Assembly: GCA_963811805.1 (NCBI GenBank)
Contig: CAWESU010000001.1
Span: 1,860,001-1,924,000, forward strand
DNA from: DAHUXN01 sp963811805
GTDB lineage: Bacteria > Acidobacteriota > Terriglobia > Acidiferrales > UBA7541
Length of the DNA: 64,000 nt
Direction of reading: 5' to 3'
The position numbers and the translations under genes were made by a program. The notes beneath the pieces were generated by a model. The model did not search any database. It was not told where the DNA came from and worked only from the letters and a program-made list of their open reading frames with translations. Of the stretch, positions 37,285-46,331 are shown piece by piece; the first letter of the stretch is position 1; every line of letters starts with the position of its first letter.

Positions 37285-39300
37285 CTAGTTGGCGGCGCGT
37301 TTGAGGATGACGCTGGAGCGTTCGTCCGCGACGATCGCGCCGAGGGCGGAGCGCAGGTCCTTGAGGCCCTGGACGGGGACGATCATTTTGTTGACCTGGT
37401 AGGAGCGCGTGTAGCGCAGGACGTTTCCGTCGAGTGTAGTTTTGCTTTGATACGAGATGTAGCCGCAATCGATTTTCATTGACGTAGGCATTTCGTCGAC
37501 GGTGTATCCGGCGGGGAGCGTGAAATCAAATTCATCGGTTTGCAAGGTAGCTTCCGAAAATTCCACTGGATATTTGCGATCCGATCCGGAGAGAATGTCC
37601 GAACTTTTTTCACCGAGCACACGCGGGCGCAAAATAATCAAGTCGCCAACTTGCTTGGCGTAGGTTGGCGCGGCGAGTTGGTAATCCAGAATGAAATTCT
37701 CGGAGTAATTGGTGAGGTTGACGACACTGGCCTGCTGCAATTGGAAATTATCGAGAAACGTTCCCAGAAATTGATCGATGACTTTCACGCGATCTTTGGG
37801 AGCGACCTGAAGATACTGAGCGCGACTATCGACAGCCGGCCCGCCCCAGCGAATTTCTTTGACCCGGCCGGTGAGGCTTCCCGTGGAAGCGAGAGTGAAT
37901 TGGCCGATGCGCATGAGGCGGTTGGTGGCCGGCGGCAAAACGGGAAGATGAACGAGCTGGCCGCCGTCCGGCGCGATCAACATAACGTCATTGTCCTGCT
38001 CGTAATCGGGGAGATAGCCGAGCGGCGTGTATTGATCGGTGGGATCGAAGAAAAGGAGTTTGCCGAGTTTGGGATCGTCGACAAGGGAATACAAAGTCTC
38101 GGTGGGAACATCGGCGGGGAGGCGAATGGCAAGGATCATATGATTGAAGCTGAGGGCGGAGGCGAATTGCGGCTGGATGATGCCGCGGTAGACCTGAGCG
38201 ACGGCGTAGTAAGAATCGATGCCCGCGTCTTTCAGCATCGCGCTGAGGAGAGTCGCTTTGTCTTTGCAATCGCCGTATTGATTCTTGAAAACGTCGTCGG
38301 CGGCGTGAGGCTGGTAACCGCCGATTCCGATTTCAATGGCGACGTAGCGAATCTGGCGCTGCATGTACGAGGTGATGGCCTGGATTTTGTCGAGTGGCGT
38401 CTTGGCCTGAGCAGTGAGCGTGGCAACTTCGGCGCTAATTTCTGGAGTGTTCTGGCGGCTGGAAGCAACCAAGGTGGAATACCAAAGGCCGAGGTCGTGC
38501 CAAGAACCAGCTTGTTGGACCTGCGGCGCATTCTGGGGCGAGAAATATTTCACATCGAGACGGCCGGCGACGGCGCGCCAAGGCGGCATGTCGTCCTCAA
38601 TGGCGACGGCTGGAAGATCGGAGACCTGCCAGGTGAATTGGTTGGATCCAGAGGATTGCGGCTGGAGCTCATTGTGATTGGCCCAGTGGTACGTGTATTT
38701 CCAGCCGTCCGGAATTTGGAGAGTATAAAGCGCACGGAGAACCGGAATGCGTTCCTGAAAATCCCAGACGTCCTGAAAAATGTAAGGACGACCCTTCTGC
38801 ACGTATTCGTAGCCGACGACGTTGCCCGGATCAGCAGCGGGGATTACAAGCGCTTTCATCTTCAGGTCGTCGTAGAACTCTCCGCCGGCCATCTGGGTTT
38901 CGATGGAGTCGTGATCTTTGACCTTGTAGACTTTGCCATCGGCTGGAACGCTCCAGGCTTTCAGGTAAGTGATCGGGGTAACTCGGGAGAAATAGATGTA
39001 AACGGTGCCGTAATCTTTTCCCTCGGGACGCAGAATTTTGTAAGCCTCACGGTAACGGGTTTCGATGTCACCGCTGGCCTTAACGGTGGTTTGCTGCTCG
39101 GAATAGAGGACCACGGCGACAGCATCCTTGGGCAGAGAAGAAGGAATCGGCTGCAGGGCCGCGGCAGCGAGCCAGTCGGGTGCGTTTGCCGAGCGCGCCG
39201 GAGGAGACGTGGCTAGCGCGGCGACAAGCAGAAAGACAACCGTGGCGCTAATTCTGATGAGCGGATGCGGCCGATTGCAAGACGGCTTGTTCATCGTCAC
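37285..39300 (-). CDS. DUF3857 / transglutaminase-like exported protein
   Basis: A 671-residue exported protein. After a signal peptide ending near ARSANA comes a DUF3857 domain (about residues 60-250) and a transglutaminase-like core. The catalytic triad is intact: Cys345 in NQYGDCKDKATLL, His387 in SFNHMILAI and Asp419 in FFDPTDQ. A beta-rich DUF3858-like region forms the rest. Family members are thought to be papain-like proteases or cross-linkers in the periplasm; the substrate is unknown. The GTG at 39300, with GGTGA six bases upstream, is favoured; an ATG two codons later is possible. Its start lies inside the end of the upstream homologue (about 50-bp overlap), so the two are probably co-translated. 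Confidence 0.88.
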   Translation of the reverse strand: MTMNKPSCNRPHPLIRISATVVFLLVAALATSPPARSANAPDWLAAAALQPIPSSLPKDAVAVVLYSEQQTTVKASGDIETRYREAYKILRPEGKDYGTVYIYFSRVTPITYLKAWSVPADGKVYKVKDHDSIETQMAGGEFYDDLKMKALVIPAADPGNVVGYEYVQKGRPYIFQDVWDFQERIPVLRALYTLQIPDGWKYTYHWANHNELQPQSSGSNQFTWQVSDLPAVAIEDDMPPWRAVAGRLDVKYFSPQNAPQVQQAGSWHDLGLWYSTLVASSRQNTPEISAEVATLTAQAKTPLDKIQAITSYMQRQIRYVAIEIGIGGYQPHAADDVFKNQYGDCKDKATLLSAMLKDAGIDSYYAVAQVYRGIIQPQFASALSFNHMILAIRLPADVPTETLYSLVDDPKLGKLLFFDPTDQYTPLGYLPDYEQDNDVMLIAPDGGQLVHLPVLPPATNRLMRIGQFTLASTGSLTGRVKEIRWGGPAVDSRAQYLQVAPKDRVKVIDQFLGTFLDNFQLQQASVVNLTNYSENFILDYQLAAPTYAKQVGDLIILRPRVLGEKSSDILSGSDRKYPVEFSEATLQTDEFDFTLPAGYTVDEMPTSMKIDCGYISYQSKTTLDGNVLRYTRSYQVNKMIVPVQGLKDLRSALGAIVADERSSVILKRAAN

Positions 39301-41220
39301 CTGTTTTCACCATGCTGAATACCTGGCGGATGGCACCGTAAGCGGTCGCCGGAAACATGACGCCCTGGATGTCGAAGGTACGTTTGACTTCCAGAGAGTT
39401 CCCCTGCTTGAGGGGAGTAATCGTGTACTGAATGGCGCCTGAGGCGAGATTGGGAAGACTCTGCGGAAGACTTTCGATCCGATAGTTGGGAGGCAAGGAG
39501 ATGGAAACATCATCGCGCTGCTGATAAGGAAAATGGAAGTAAATGGCGTTGACGCGAGTGGCGGCCTGGAAAGAGCGCGGCTCAGTGGCGATGAAGGGAG
39601 TGAACGGCAGCAAGATTCTGCTTCCGGCAGAGGTTGCATAATCGGGAATGGTGAGGTCTCCGGAAACGACAAGCGGAGCCGAGGAATCGTCCCAGCCGGA
39701 GATATCGGCTATTTTGAATTTGGCGCCGACGGGAAGCCAGGAGGTGATCTCGCCGGTGATGTCTTTCTTGCGACCAGCCTCGTCTGCGGTGCGCTCATCG
39801 TCGCGGACGGCGCAAGCGCGAGCGCCGATGAAATGGACTTGAAGGGTACCGGAGAGCGAGCCGTCTTCGCCGAGCTGTAAGGTGGCGTGGCGCTCGGTGA
39901 CCGCGTCGGAACTCTTGGGGAAGGGGATGTCGATAAACTGACCGCCTTCTTTGTTGATGAGGAGGCCGGTGACGCCGGTTTCATTCCAGGGAAGAATTCC
40001 AAAGGGATAAAATTTGGCGGAGGGGTCGAGGAAAAGGTTCTGGCCGGCGAGCTTGACGAGAACGACGTCGTCGTCGAGCTCGGAGACATCCTGAAAGTTG
40101 GGAAAGAAGAAGCGTTGGTCGCGCGGCGCGATGAGAACTTGGTTGGCTTCGAAACCGGCAGCCCGCGCCAAACCAATAAAGACGTCATTGATTTCGCGGG
40201 TGTAGCCGTAATTGCGCTTGAGGACATCTTCGACGTTGTTGTTTTCCTGGATCTTTTCGCGCTTCCATTCCTGACTGGTGCGATCTTCGTAAGAAAGGTT
40301 GCGGATGGTCTGGACACGAGCGTAAAGCTTACGAGCTTGGTTTCGGGCGAATCAGAGGAGGAAGTGGAGGCGTCGACGACCTGCTGGAGCGCATTTTTCT
40401 TATTGACGTAGCTGTCGACGCTATCGTTGATCTTCTTGTCCGTTTGTTTCCAGTATTCCTCGCTCGTTTGCTGCGAGGAAGTAGCGGGCTTGAAAATAAA
40501 TTCGACGCGGCCGCGAAGCATATCCTTTGGCAGCATGTAGTCTTCTTCGGGCAAGCCAGGAATGTCGTGCACGACGAGGGCATAGTCGCCATTTTTTTGC
40601 TTTTCAGGCTTGACCGGCTGGCCGAGTCCGACCGTGTGTGCAAAGGTGGCGGGAGCGAAAGCGCCGCCAGGCGGATGAATGGAGAAATCGGCTTCGCGGG
40701 TGAACAAATCCTGCTGAACGGTCCAGCCAACATTCCAGTAATAGTCGCGGTCTCTCTGAACTTTGTATTTGTATTCGATGATGCAGCCTGGCTGCACATC
40801 GGGCATAGTGAAGGTTTTTTCGAGCACTTTGATACCGCCCGCCTTGACGATTTCCTTTTCGAAGATTTGACCGGTGAAAGGAACGACGGCGCCATCGGGA
40901 CGCACGGTGCGTGCGCGGATGTCTTGGATGGCGTCGCGGCCTTTTACGAAAGGAATCTCGACATCGCCCTGCTGCTTGCCCTCTTCGGTAAAGATCTTGA
41001 TGCGGTAGTATTCGGTAGTGACGGCGTTGGAAGCGTCGGTGAACTCCTGGCGGTAAAGAATCATGGCGTGGGAGCCAGGACTGGCGGGATTGTCTTTGAG
41101 GGCGAGGTCGCCGGGATTGATGGGCAGCCACTCATCGTCTCCGGGCGCGCCAGAAGGAAAGGCGAGAATCACACAGGCGCAAACACACACAGCGGCAGAA
41201 AAACATGTGGCTGAGCGCAT
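39248..41220 (-). pseudogene. DUF3857 / transglutaminase-like protein without catalytic Cys, frameshifted
   Basis: An exported homologue of the next gene downstream, about 657 residues once repaired. A signal peptide (VILAFPSGAPGDD) precedes a DUF3857 domain with EYYRIKIFTEEGKQQGD. After SPETKL the frame breaks at about 40331-40333: one missing base between CTC and AAG. Beyond it the other frame continues as KLYARVQTIRNLSYEDRTS and runs to 39248. In the transglutaminase core the YGDCKDKATLL motif of its partner is replaced by YGYTREINDVF, so the nucleophile is gone even in the repaired protein. GGGAG before the ATG at 41220 supports the start. It may be a non-catalytic partner, or decaying. 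Confidence 0.8.
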
Positions 41221-41577
41221 GATCCACTCCCTGCCCAGGTGACGATATCTTGTGGCTAAATCCGCGGCGCGCAAGATTCGATGCACCTTGGGTGACTTGG
41301 CTGCGAAGCTACCTATGCTCAGCTAAGTTGTCAATAATTTTGTGTGGACGAGCAGGCAAGAACCTTCGCCAGCAAGAAGAAACAGAGGGCAGGTTCCACA
41401 GACGACCGCCGCGCTCCCCCAAGAAAAAACAAAAGTGGGTCCCTCACCGCCATCCCGCAAAGGCCGCGGGCTGGGTTCGGGATGACAACATGATGTAGAC
41501 GACGCTTGTGTGTTTCGGCTTGCTGCGTTTTGCGGGTAATGCTACCTTGCGGGGCACTTGCGGGGCGGAGGTGAGGG
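41221..41577. other. Divergent intergenic region, no gene seen
   Basis: 357 bp between the divergent transglutaminase-like and OPT transporter genes. It must hold both promoters. I see no RNA gene, riboswitch or open frame with protein character. GGAGGTGA at 41567-41574 is the ribosome site of the OPT gene. Confidence 0.5.
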
Positions 41578-43752
41578 TTGGGCGTAACGCAGAAACCGTG
41601 GAGCTCGATCGCGCCGCCGGGCGAGTTCCGTCCGTACGTTCCTGCTGAAAAAAACATTCCGGAATTCACGCGGCGCGCGATCATCCTGGGAATTTTCGCG
41701 GGATTATTTTTCGGCGCGATCACCGTTTATGTGGGGCTGCGCGCGGGGCTGACGGTTTCGGCTTCGATTCCCATCGCGGTGCTTTCGATCAGCATCCTGC
41801 GGGCGTTCGGCAAAGCGACCATCCTCGAAAATAATATCGTGCAGACGACCGGGTCGGCGGGCGAGTCGATTGCGGGTGGCGTGATTTTCACTTTGCCGGC
41901 GCTGATTTTTCTGGGATTCCCGCTGCAATACTGGAGCGTGTTTTTTCTGGCGCTGCTGGGCGGATGGCTGGGCGTGCTGTTCATGATTCCGCTGCGGCGG
42001 CAACTGATCGTGAAGGAGCACGGGAATTTGCTGTATCCCGAGGGCACGGCGTGTGCCGACGTGCTGGTGGCGGGAGACAAAGGCGGGTCGTTCGCGGGAA
42101 GAGTTTTTTTGGGATTTGGGCTGGGCGGGATTTACGCGTTCCTGATGGAGACGATGGGATTTTGGCCGGACACGCCGGAGTACAAGCCGGGATGGCTGCC
42201 GGGAGCGTCGGTGCGGGCGAACATCACGCCGGAATATATGGGAGTGGGCTACATCATCGGGCCGCGCGTGGCAGGATTGCTGTTCGCGGGCGGCGTGTTT
42301 TCATGGCTGGTGCTGATGCCGACGATTAAATTTTTCGGCGGGATGCTGACGCAGCCGCTGTTTCCGGGGCTGATCCCGATTTCGCAGATGGGGCCGGATG
42401 ATTTGTACCGGGCGTACATCAGGCCGATGGGCGCGGGGGCGGTGGCGGCGTCTGGAGTGATCACGCTGTTCAAGACGATGCCGACGATTATTGCGGCGCT
42501 CAGCGCAGGGCTGAAAGATATTCGCAAGAGCCGCGCGGTGAATGCGGTGGCGACGGCGGTGAGCCGCGTGGACCGCGATTTTTCGATGAAGATTGTGGTG
42601 CTGGGCTCGCTGGCCGTGGTGGTGATGATGTGGGCGCTGCTGACGTTCCGTCCGATCCCGGGAGCGAAGACCGGCGTGTTTTCGAATTTGATCGCGGCGG
42701 TGTTCGTGGTGGTGTTTGGATTTTTGTTCGTGACGGTGTCGTCGCGGATTTGCGGGCTGATCGGGAATTCGTCGAATCCGATCAGCGGGATGGCGATTGC
42801 GACGCTGATGGCCACGTGCGCGATGTTTTTGGTGGCGCATTGGACGGGCGCGGCGTTTTCGGCGCTGGCGCTGACGATTGGAGGAGTGGTGTGCGTGGCG
42901 TCGTCGAATGCGGGGGGGACTTCGCAGGATTTGAAGACGGGATATTTGGTGGGCGCGACGCCTTCGAAACAGCAATTGGCGCTGATGATCGGGGTGATGA
43001 CGTCGGTGTTCGTGGTGGGCGGGACGCTGAATTTGATGAACGTGGGGCTGGAAGAGTACAAGCCGGCGAATATTGCGGTGAATATCAGCGAGCTGCCGTC
43101 GGGCGTGAGCGTGGAGCAACAGAGTTTCGCGCACGGCGGGAAAAATTATGTGCTGCTGAATGCGATTGGGTCGCACGTGGTTCCAGACGGGAATTATTTG
43201 TACGATCCGGCAGTGGGCGCGATTGACGTGCAGTGGGTGCACGGCATTGGGAGTGAGAAGGCGTCGGCTCCGCAAGCACGGCTGATGGCAACAGTGATCA
43301 ACGGGATTTTGCAGCGGCAGCTTCCGTGGCGGCTGGTGCTGGTGGGCGTTTTCCTGGTGGTGGCAATCGAGCTGCTGGGGATACGTTCGCTTCCGGTGGC
43401 GACGGGGGCGTATCTGCCGATTGATACAACCATGGCGATTTTTGCGGGCGGGGTGATTCGCTGGCTGGCGGAGCGCGGGCTGAAAGACCGGGACAGCGCG
43501 GATAGCGAGATCGGGCCGGGGCCGCTCTACGCGAGCGGGCTGATTGCGGGCGGCGGGATTTTTGGGCTGCTGGGGATTATTATTTATTTGTTCGGGGACC
43601 CGAACTTCAAATACCACTTCCTGCCGCAGCACTTTTTGCACATCGGGCCGAGCGTGATGGGCGCGCTGGCGAGCAGCCGAATGTTTGCGGTGGCGATGTT
43701 TGTGACGCTGGGCGCGACCCAGTTTTATTTCGCAAGAAAGAAGATGGGTTGA
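41578..43752 (+). CDS. OPT-family oligopeptide transporter
   Basis: A 724-residue inner-membrane transporter of the OPT (oligopeptide/metal-chelate) family. It starts with FRPYVPAEKNIPEFTRRAII, followed by GLRAGLTVSASIPIAVLS, NNIVQTTGSAGESIAGGVIFTLPAL and YPEGTACADVLVAG, all strong OPT signatures. Around sixteen hydrophobic helices can be followed. The start is a TTG at 41578, unusual but well placed six bases after a perfect GGAGG. Substrates in the family are short peptides or siderophore-like metal complexes; which one applies here is not clear. A small membrane-protein gene begins six bases after the stop, now broken by an insertion sequence. Confidence 0.93.
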   Translation: MGVTQKPWSSIAPPGEFRPYVPAEKNIPEFTRRAIILGIFAGLFFGAITVYVGLRAGLTVSASIPIAVLSISILRAFGKATILENNIVQTTGSAGESIAGGVIFTLPALIFLGFPLQYWSVFFLALLGGWLGVLFMIPLRRQLIVKEHGNLLYPEGTACADVLVAGDKGGSFAGRVFLGFGLGGIYAFLMETMGFWPDTPEYKPGWLPGASVRANITPEYMGVGYIIGPRVAGLLFAGGVFSWLVLMPTIKFFGGMLTQPLFPGLIPISQMGPDDLYRAYIRPMGAGAVAASGVITLFKTMPTIIAALSAGLKDIRKSRAVNAVATAVSRVDRDFSMKIVVLGSLAVVVMMWALLTFRPIPGAKTGVFSNLIAAVFVVVFGFLFVTVSSRICGLIGNSSNPISGMAIATLMATCAMFLVAHWTGAAFSALALTIGGVVCVASSNAGGTSQDLKTGYLVGATPSKQQLALMIGVMTSVFVVGGTLNLMNVGLEEYKPANIAVNISELPSGVSVEQQSFAHGGKNYVLLNAIGSHVVPDGNYLYDPAVGAIDVQWVHGIGSEKASAPQARLMATVINGILQRQLPWRLVLVGVFLVVAIELLGIRSLPVATGAYLPIDTTMAIFAGGVIRWLAERGLKDRDSADSEIGPGPLYASGLIAGGGIFGLLGIIIYLFGDPNFKYHFLPQHFLHIGPSVMGALASSRMFAVAMFVTLGATQFYFARKKMG

Positions 43753-43954
43753 GCGGCCGTGACAAGTGACGGGACAGGTCAAAAGCGAACGGTGGGTCGC
43801 GATAATGACCGAACCTCCGCTGCTCACGAGGATCAAAATACGGATGCGATGAGCGGTGGTTGCTCAGACCATCCCGTTCGGGGCCATGAATCGGATAAAA
43901 AACTCGCGCATTCGCCTCTGTTCTGGGTGGTGTTGCTTGGGCTGATAGCTCTAG

Positions 43955-43969
43955 CAGCTTGTTGAAAAA
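43955..43969 (+). repeat. IS left terminal inverted repeat
   Basis: CAGCTTGTTGAAAAA. It pairs with the right end at 45221-45235 at 14 of 15 positions. Confidence 0.92.
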
Positions 43970-44036
43970 CCCGTTTCTTGTGCAACTTTAATTGAAAAAA
44001 CTCGTCTGAAGTAAAGAGGTTCAAGGAGACGAGCGA

Positions 44037-45104
44037 ATGCGCGGAGACGATAACCAGCAGGAAGGAATGTTCAGCTACGTTTCACCAGAGAAGCGTGTTC
44101 CAGCGGATCATCCGTTGCGACCGGTCCGCAAGATGGTGGACGAGATCCTGAAGGAGATGTCGCCGCAGTTTGCGAAGTTGTACTCCGAGGTGGGGCGGCC
44201 ATCGATAGCGCCCGAACGATTGTTTCGGTCTCTGCTGTTGCAGATCTTCTATTCGGTTCGCAGCGAACGCATGCTGATCGAGCAACTGCAGTACAACCTG
44301 CTGTTCCGCTGGTTCGTAGGGATGGAGATGGACGAGGTGGTGTGGAATCACGCGGTGTACAGCAAGAATCGGGAGCGATTGCTGAACGAAGAGATCGCGG
44401 AGTCGTTTTTCAGGCGGGTGCTGGAACGAGCCAGGCCGTACATGTCGGACGAACATTTCACGGTGGACGGAACGCTCATTGAGGCGTGGGCCAGCCAGAA
44501 GAGCTTCCGACGGAAGGACGGACAGGGAAAGCCACGGGGAGCGGGCGGAGAGGTGGACTTTCACGGAGAAAAGCGCAAGAACCAGACGCATGAATCGACC
44601 ACGGATCCCGAGGCCCGGCTGTTCAAGAAGTCCCAAGGAAGCGAGGCGAAGCTAGGCTACCTGGGACATGTATTGATGGAGAACCGCAACGGACTGTTGG
44701 TCGAGACGTTTCTGACCGAAGCGCATGGGAGAGCAGAGCGGGAAGCGGCGATGCTCATGGCGGAAGCGATTCCGGCGGGAAAGCGCGTGACGTTGGGAGG
44801 AGACAAGAACTACGACACTCAGGAGCTGGTCGGAGAACTGCGCGGGATGAACATCACACCGCACGTGGCGCAAAATAATACCCATCGCAGGAGCGCGGTG
44901 GATGAGCGGACCACACGTCATGAGGGATATGAAATCAGTCAGCGGAAGCGCAAACGAGTCGAGCAAGTGTTCGGATGGATGAAGATGGTGGGGGGACTCA
45001 AGAAAGTGAAGTTGAGAGGGATCGACAAGGTCGGGTGGCTGTTCACCTTCACCGCAGCTGCCTACAACTTGTGCCGATTGCGAAATCTGATGGCCAGAAC
45101 ATGA
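44037..45104 (+). CDS. IS5-group DDE transposase
   Basis: A 355-residue DDE transposase. The N-terminal domain (YVSPEKRVPADHPLRPVRKMVD, then SEVGRPSIAPERLFRSLLLQ) is the DUF772-like DNA-binding part. The catalytic acids are visible: Asp144 in FTVDGTLIEAW, Asp256 in LGGDKNYD, and Glu309 in RVEQVFGWMK, with the usual Tyr/Arg/Lys signature around the last. AAGGAG lies eight bases before the ATG. The frame is intact, so the element may still be mobile. It could also be filed under a neighbouring DUF772-bearing family; I prefer IS5-group because of the CTAG target and overall length. Confidence 0.93.
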   Translation: MRGDDNQQEGMFSYVSPEKRVPADHPLRPVRKMVDEILKEMSPQFAKLYSEVGRPSIAPERLFRSLLLQIFYSVRSERMLIEQLQYNLLFRWFVGMEMDEVVWNHAVYSKNRERLLNEEIAESFFRRVLERARPYMSDEHFTVDGTLIEAWASQKSFRRKDGQGKPRGAGGEVDFHGEKRKNQTHESTTDPEARLFKKSQGSEAKLGYLGHVLMENRNGLLVETFLTEAHGRAEREAAMLMAEAIPAGKRVTLGGDKNYDTQELVGELRGMNITPHVAQNNTHRRSAVDERTTRHEGYEISQRKRKRVEQVFGWMKMVGGLKKVKLRGIDKVGWLFTFTAAAYNLCRLRNLMART

Positions 45105-45220
45105 AACGGAGCTTCGCTTCGGGCGCGCTGAGCCAAGAAGAAACATCCACAGCAGCCCTTCACAGCCCGGCGATAACTCGATGACTCACAAAATCATGAC
45201 GGAACGCTTGAAAAGCTAAA

Positions 45221-45235
45221 TTCTTCAACAAGCTG
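45221..45235 (-). repeat. IS right terminal inverted repeat
   Basis: TTCTTCAACAAGCTG, the complement of the left end with one mismatch; followed directly by the CTAG target copy. Confidence 0.92.
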
Positions 45236-45413
45236 CTAGACGTCTGGTCACCGCGAGGGATTATTTTCGACATACCTCTCATAGCACTCTACCTTTGGCA
45301 CCGAAGAACCAGCCGAATCAAAAGTAGGTAATGGAAGACAGGGCGCTGCACGCCCACGCCGTCTCTGCTTTGACTCCGCGACGAATGGCGAATAGACTGC
45401 GGTTTGACTGAAA

Positions 45414-46205
45414 ATGCGGCGATATTCTTCAGCTTCGACGGGCTTTCAATTCGATTGGGACTGGTCGATCACGCCGGCGATCAAATTTCTGGTGATTGCG
45501 TGCACGGCGGTGTATGTGCTGCAGCTCCTGGTGCAACATTTCGCGGGCCCGCTTGCGGAACACCGATATATCGAATTGTATTTCGGGCTAGTGCCTTATG
45601 GCGTGACGCACGCGCTGCGCATCTGGCAGCCGTTCACCTATCTGTTCCTGCACGACCCCGGAGACATCTGGCACCTTGTGCTCAACATGTTCTTCCTGTG
45701 GATGTTTGGGCGGGACGTGGAGCGGGCCTGGGGGAAGAAGCGCTTCTACATTTATTATTTTGTGTGCGGAGCGGGTGCAGGAATTATCAACGTCATCGTA
45801 AAGACGATTATCGATCCGCACGGAGCGGGCACAGCCGTGATTCCGACGATTGGGGCGTCGGGCGCGATTTTTGGAGTATTGCTGGCGGCGGCGATTCTGT
45901 TTCCACATCAGCGCGTGCTGCTGTTCCCGTTTCCGGTGGCGATTTCGATGCGGGTTTTCGTGGGCGTGATGGGAGTTATCGAGTTCTTCGGGACTCTGGG
46001 CGCGGGCGGAGACAATGTGGCGCACGTGTGCCATCTGGGCGGGATGCTGGTGGGATATTTGTATATTCGGCGAGGGTCGTATTTATATGGGTACCGCAAC
46101 AAGTTTTCGGATTGGAAGCGGCGGCGGCTGATGAGCAGGTTCGAGGTTTACAAGCGCCGCCATCGCGATGAGCCGCCGCGGCCGCCGGATAATTGGGTGA
46201 ATTGA
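45414..46205 (+). CDS. Rhomboid-family intramembrane serine protease
   Basis: A 263-residue membrane protease. The catalytic dyad is present: Ser149 in GASGAIFGVL (the GxSG motif) and His207 in AHVCHLGGMLVGY. The oxyanion-helping His and Asn are His87 and Asn91 in IWHLVLNMFFLWMFG. Six hydrophobic helices and a basic C-terminal tail fit a minimal rhomboid. It cleaves single-pass membrane proteins within the lipid bilayer; substrates cannot be predicted. The ATG at 45414 has only a weak ribosome site. Confidence 0.92.
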   Translation: MRRYSSASTGFQFDWDWSITPAIKFLVIACTAVYVLQLLVQHFAGPLAEHRYIELYFGLVPYGVTHALRIWQPFTYLFLHDPGDIWHLVLNMFFLWMFGRDVERAWGKKRFYIYYFVCGAGAGIINVIVKTIIDPHGAGTAVIPTIGASGAIFGVLLAAAILFPHQRVLLFPFPVAISMRVFVGVMGVIEFFGTLGAGGDNVAHVCHLGGMLVGYLYIRRGSYLYGYRNKFSDWKRRRLMSRFEVYKRRHRDEPPRPPDNWVN

Positions 46206-46331
46206 GAAAAGTGGTCAGTGTTCAGTGGTCAGTGATCTGCTAAAGACGAATGCCGGCGGCGACATCGCCCGGCTACAAGATTCCCCACACCTGCGAAACA
46301 AGGGGGCGAGACGACATCTCCACCAGGGCGG

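Larger units (their letters stand above)
43955..45235 (+). mobile_element. IS5-group insertion sequence, 1281 bp
   Basis: A complete insertion sequence. Its ends are 15-bp inverted repeats with one mismatch (CAGCTTGTTGAAAAA left, its complement with a G right). It is flanked on both sides by CTAG, which fits the YTAR target that IS5-type elements duplicate. One transposase gene fills most of it. The element lies inside a small membrane-protein gene, which can be restored exactly by removing it, so the boundaries are well supported. No other copy occurs in the window. Confidence 0.92.
43759..45331 (+). pseudogene. Small two-helix membrane protein gene interrupted by an insertion sequence
   Basis: The left part (GTG at 43759) codes for a polar N-terminus and then SPLFWVVLLGLIAL, and runs into the IS at CTAG (43951-43954). 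Removing the element and one copy of the CTAG duplication joins 43954 to 45240. The frame then continues, without any shift, as DVWSPRGIIFDIPLIALYLWHRR to a stop at 45331. The rebuilt gene is 288 bp, 95 residues, with two hydrophobic segments. It lies six bases after the OPT transporter stop, so it was probably an accessory membrane protein of that transporter or simply the next cistron. The current truncated product ends after four IS-encoded bases. Confidence 0.85.

Noticed and set aside
37540..39216. Long open frame antisense to the transglutaminase-like gene
   Set aside because: The sense gene has a full catalytic triad; the antisense product shows no motif or export signal and has no ribosome site.
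42301..43836. Long open frame antisense to the OPT transporter
   Set aside because: It is His/Arg-rich low-complexity sequence, as expected from the antisense frame of a GC-rich membrane protein gene.
44037..45104. Prophage or integrative element
   Set aside because: Only one transposase within a simple IS; no integrase, phage structural gene or att repeat is visible, and the tRNA-Pro has no partial copy nearby.
46206..46250. GTGGTCAGTG-like direct repeats
   Set aside because: Only two imperfect copies in tandem, no spacers of constant length, so not a CRISPR or iteron array.
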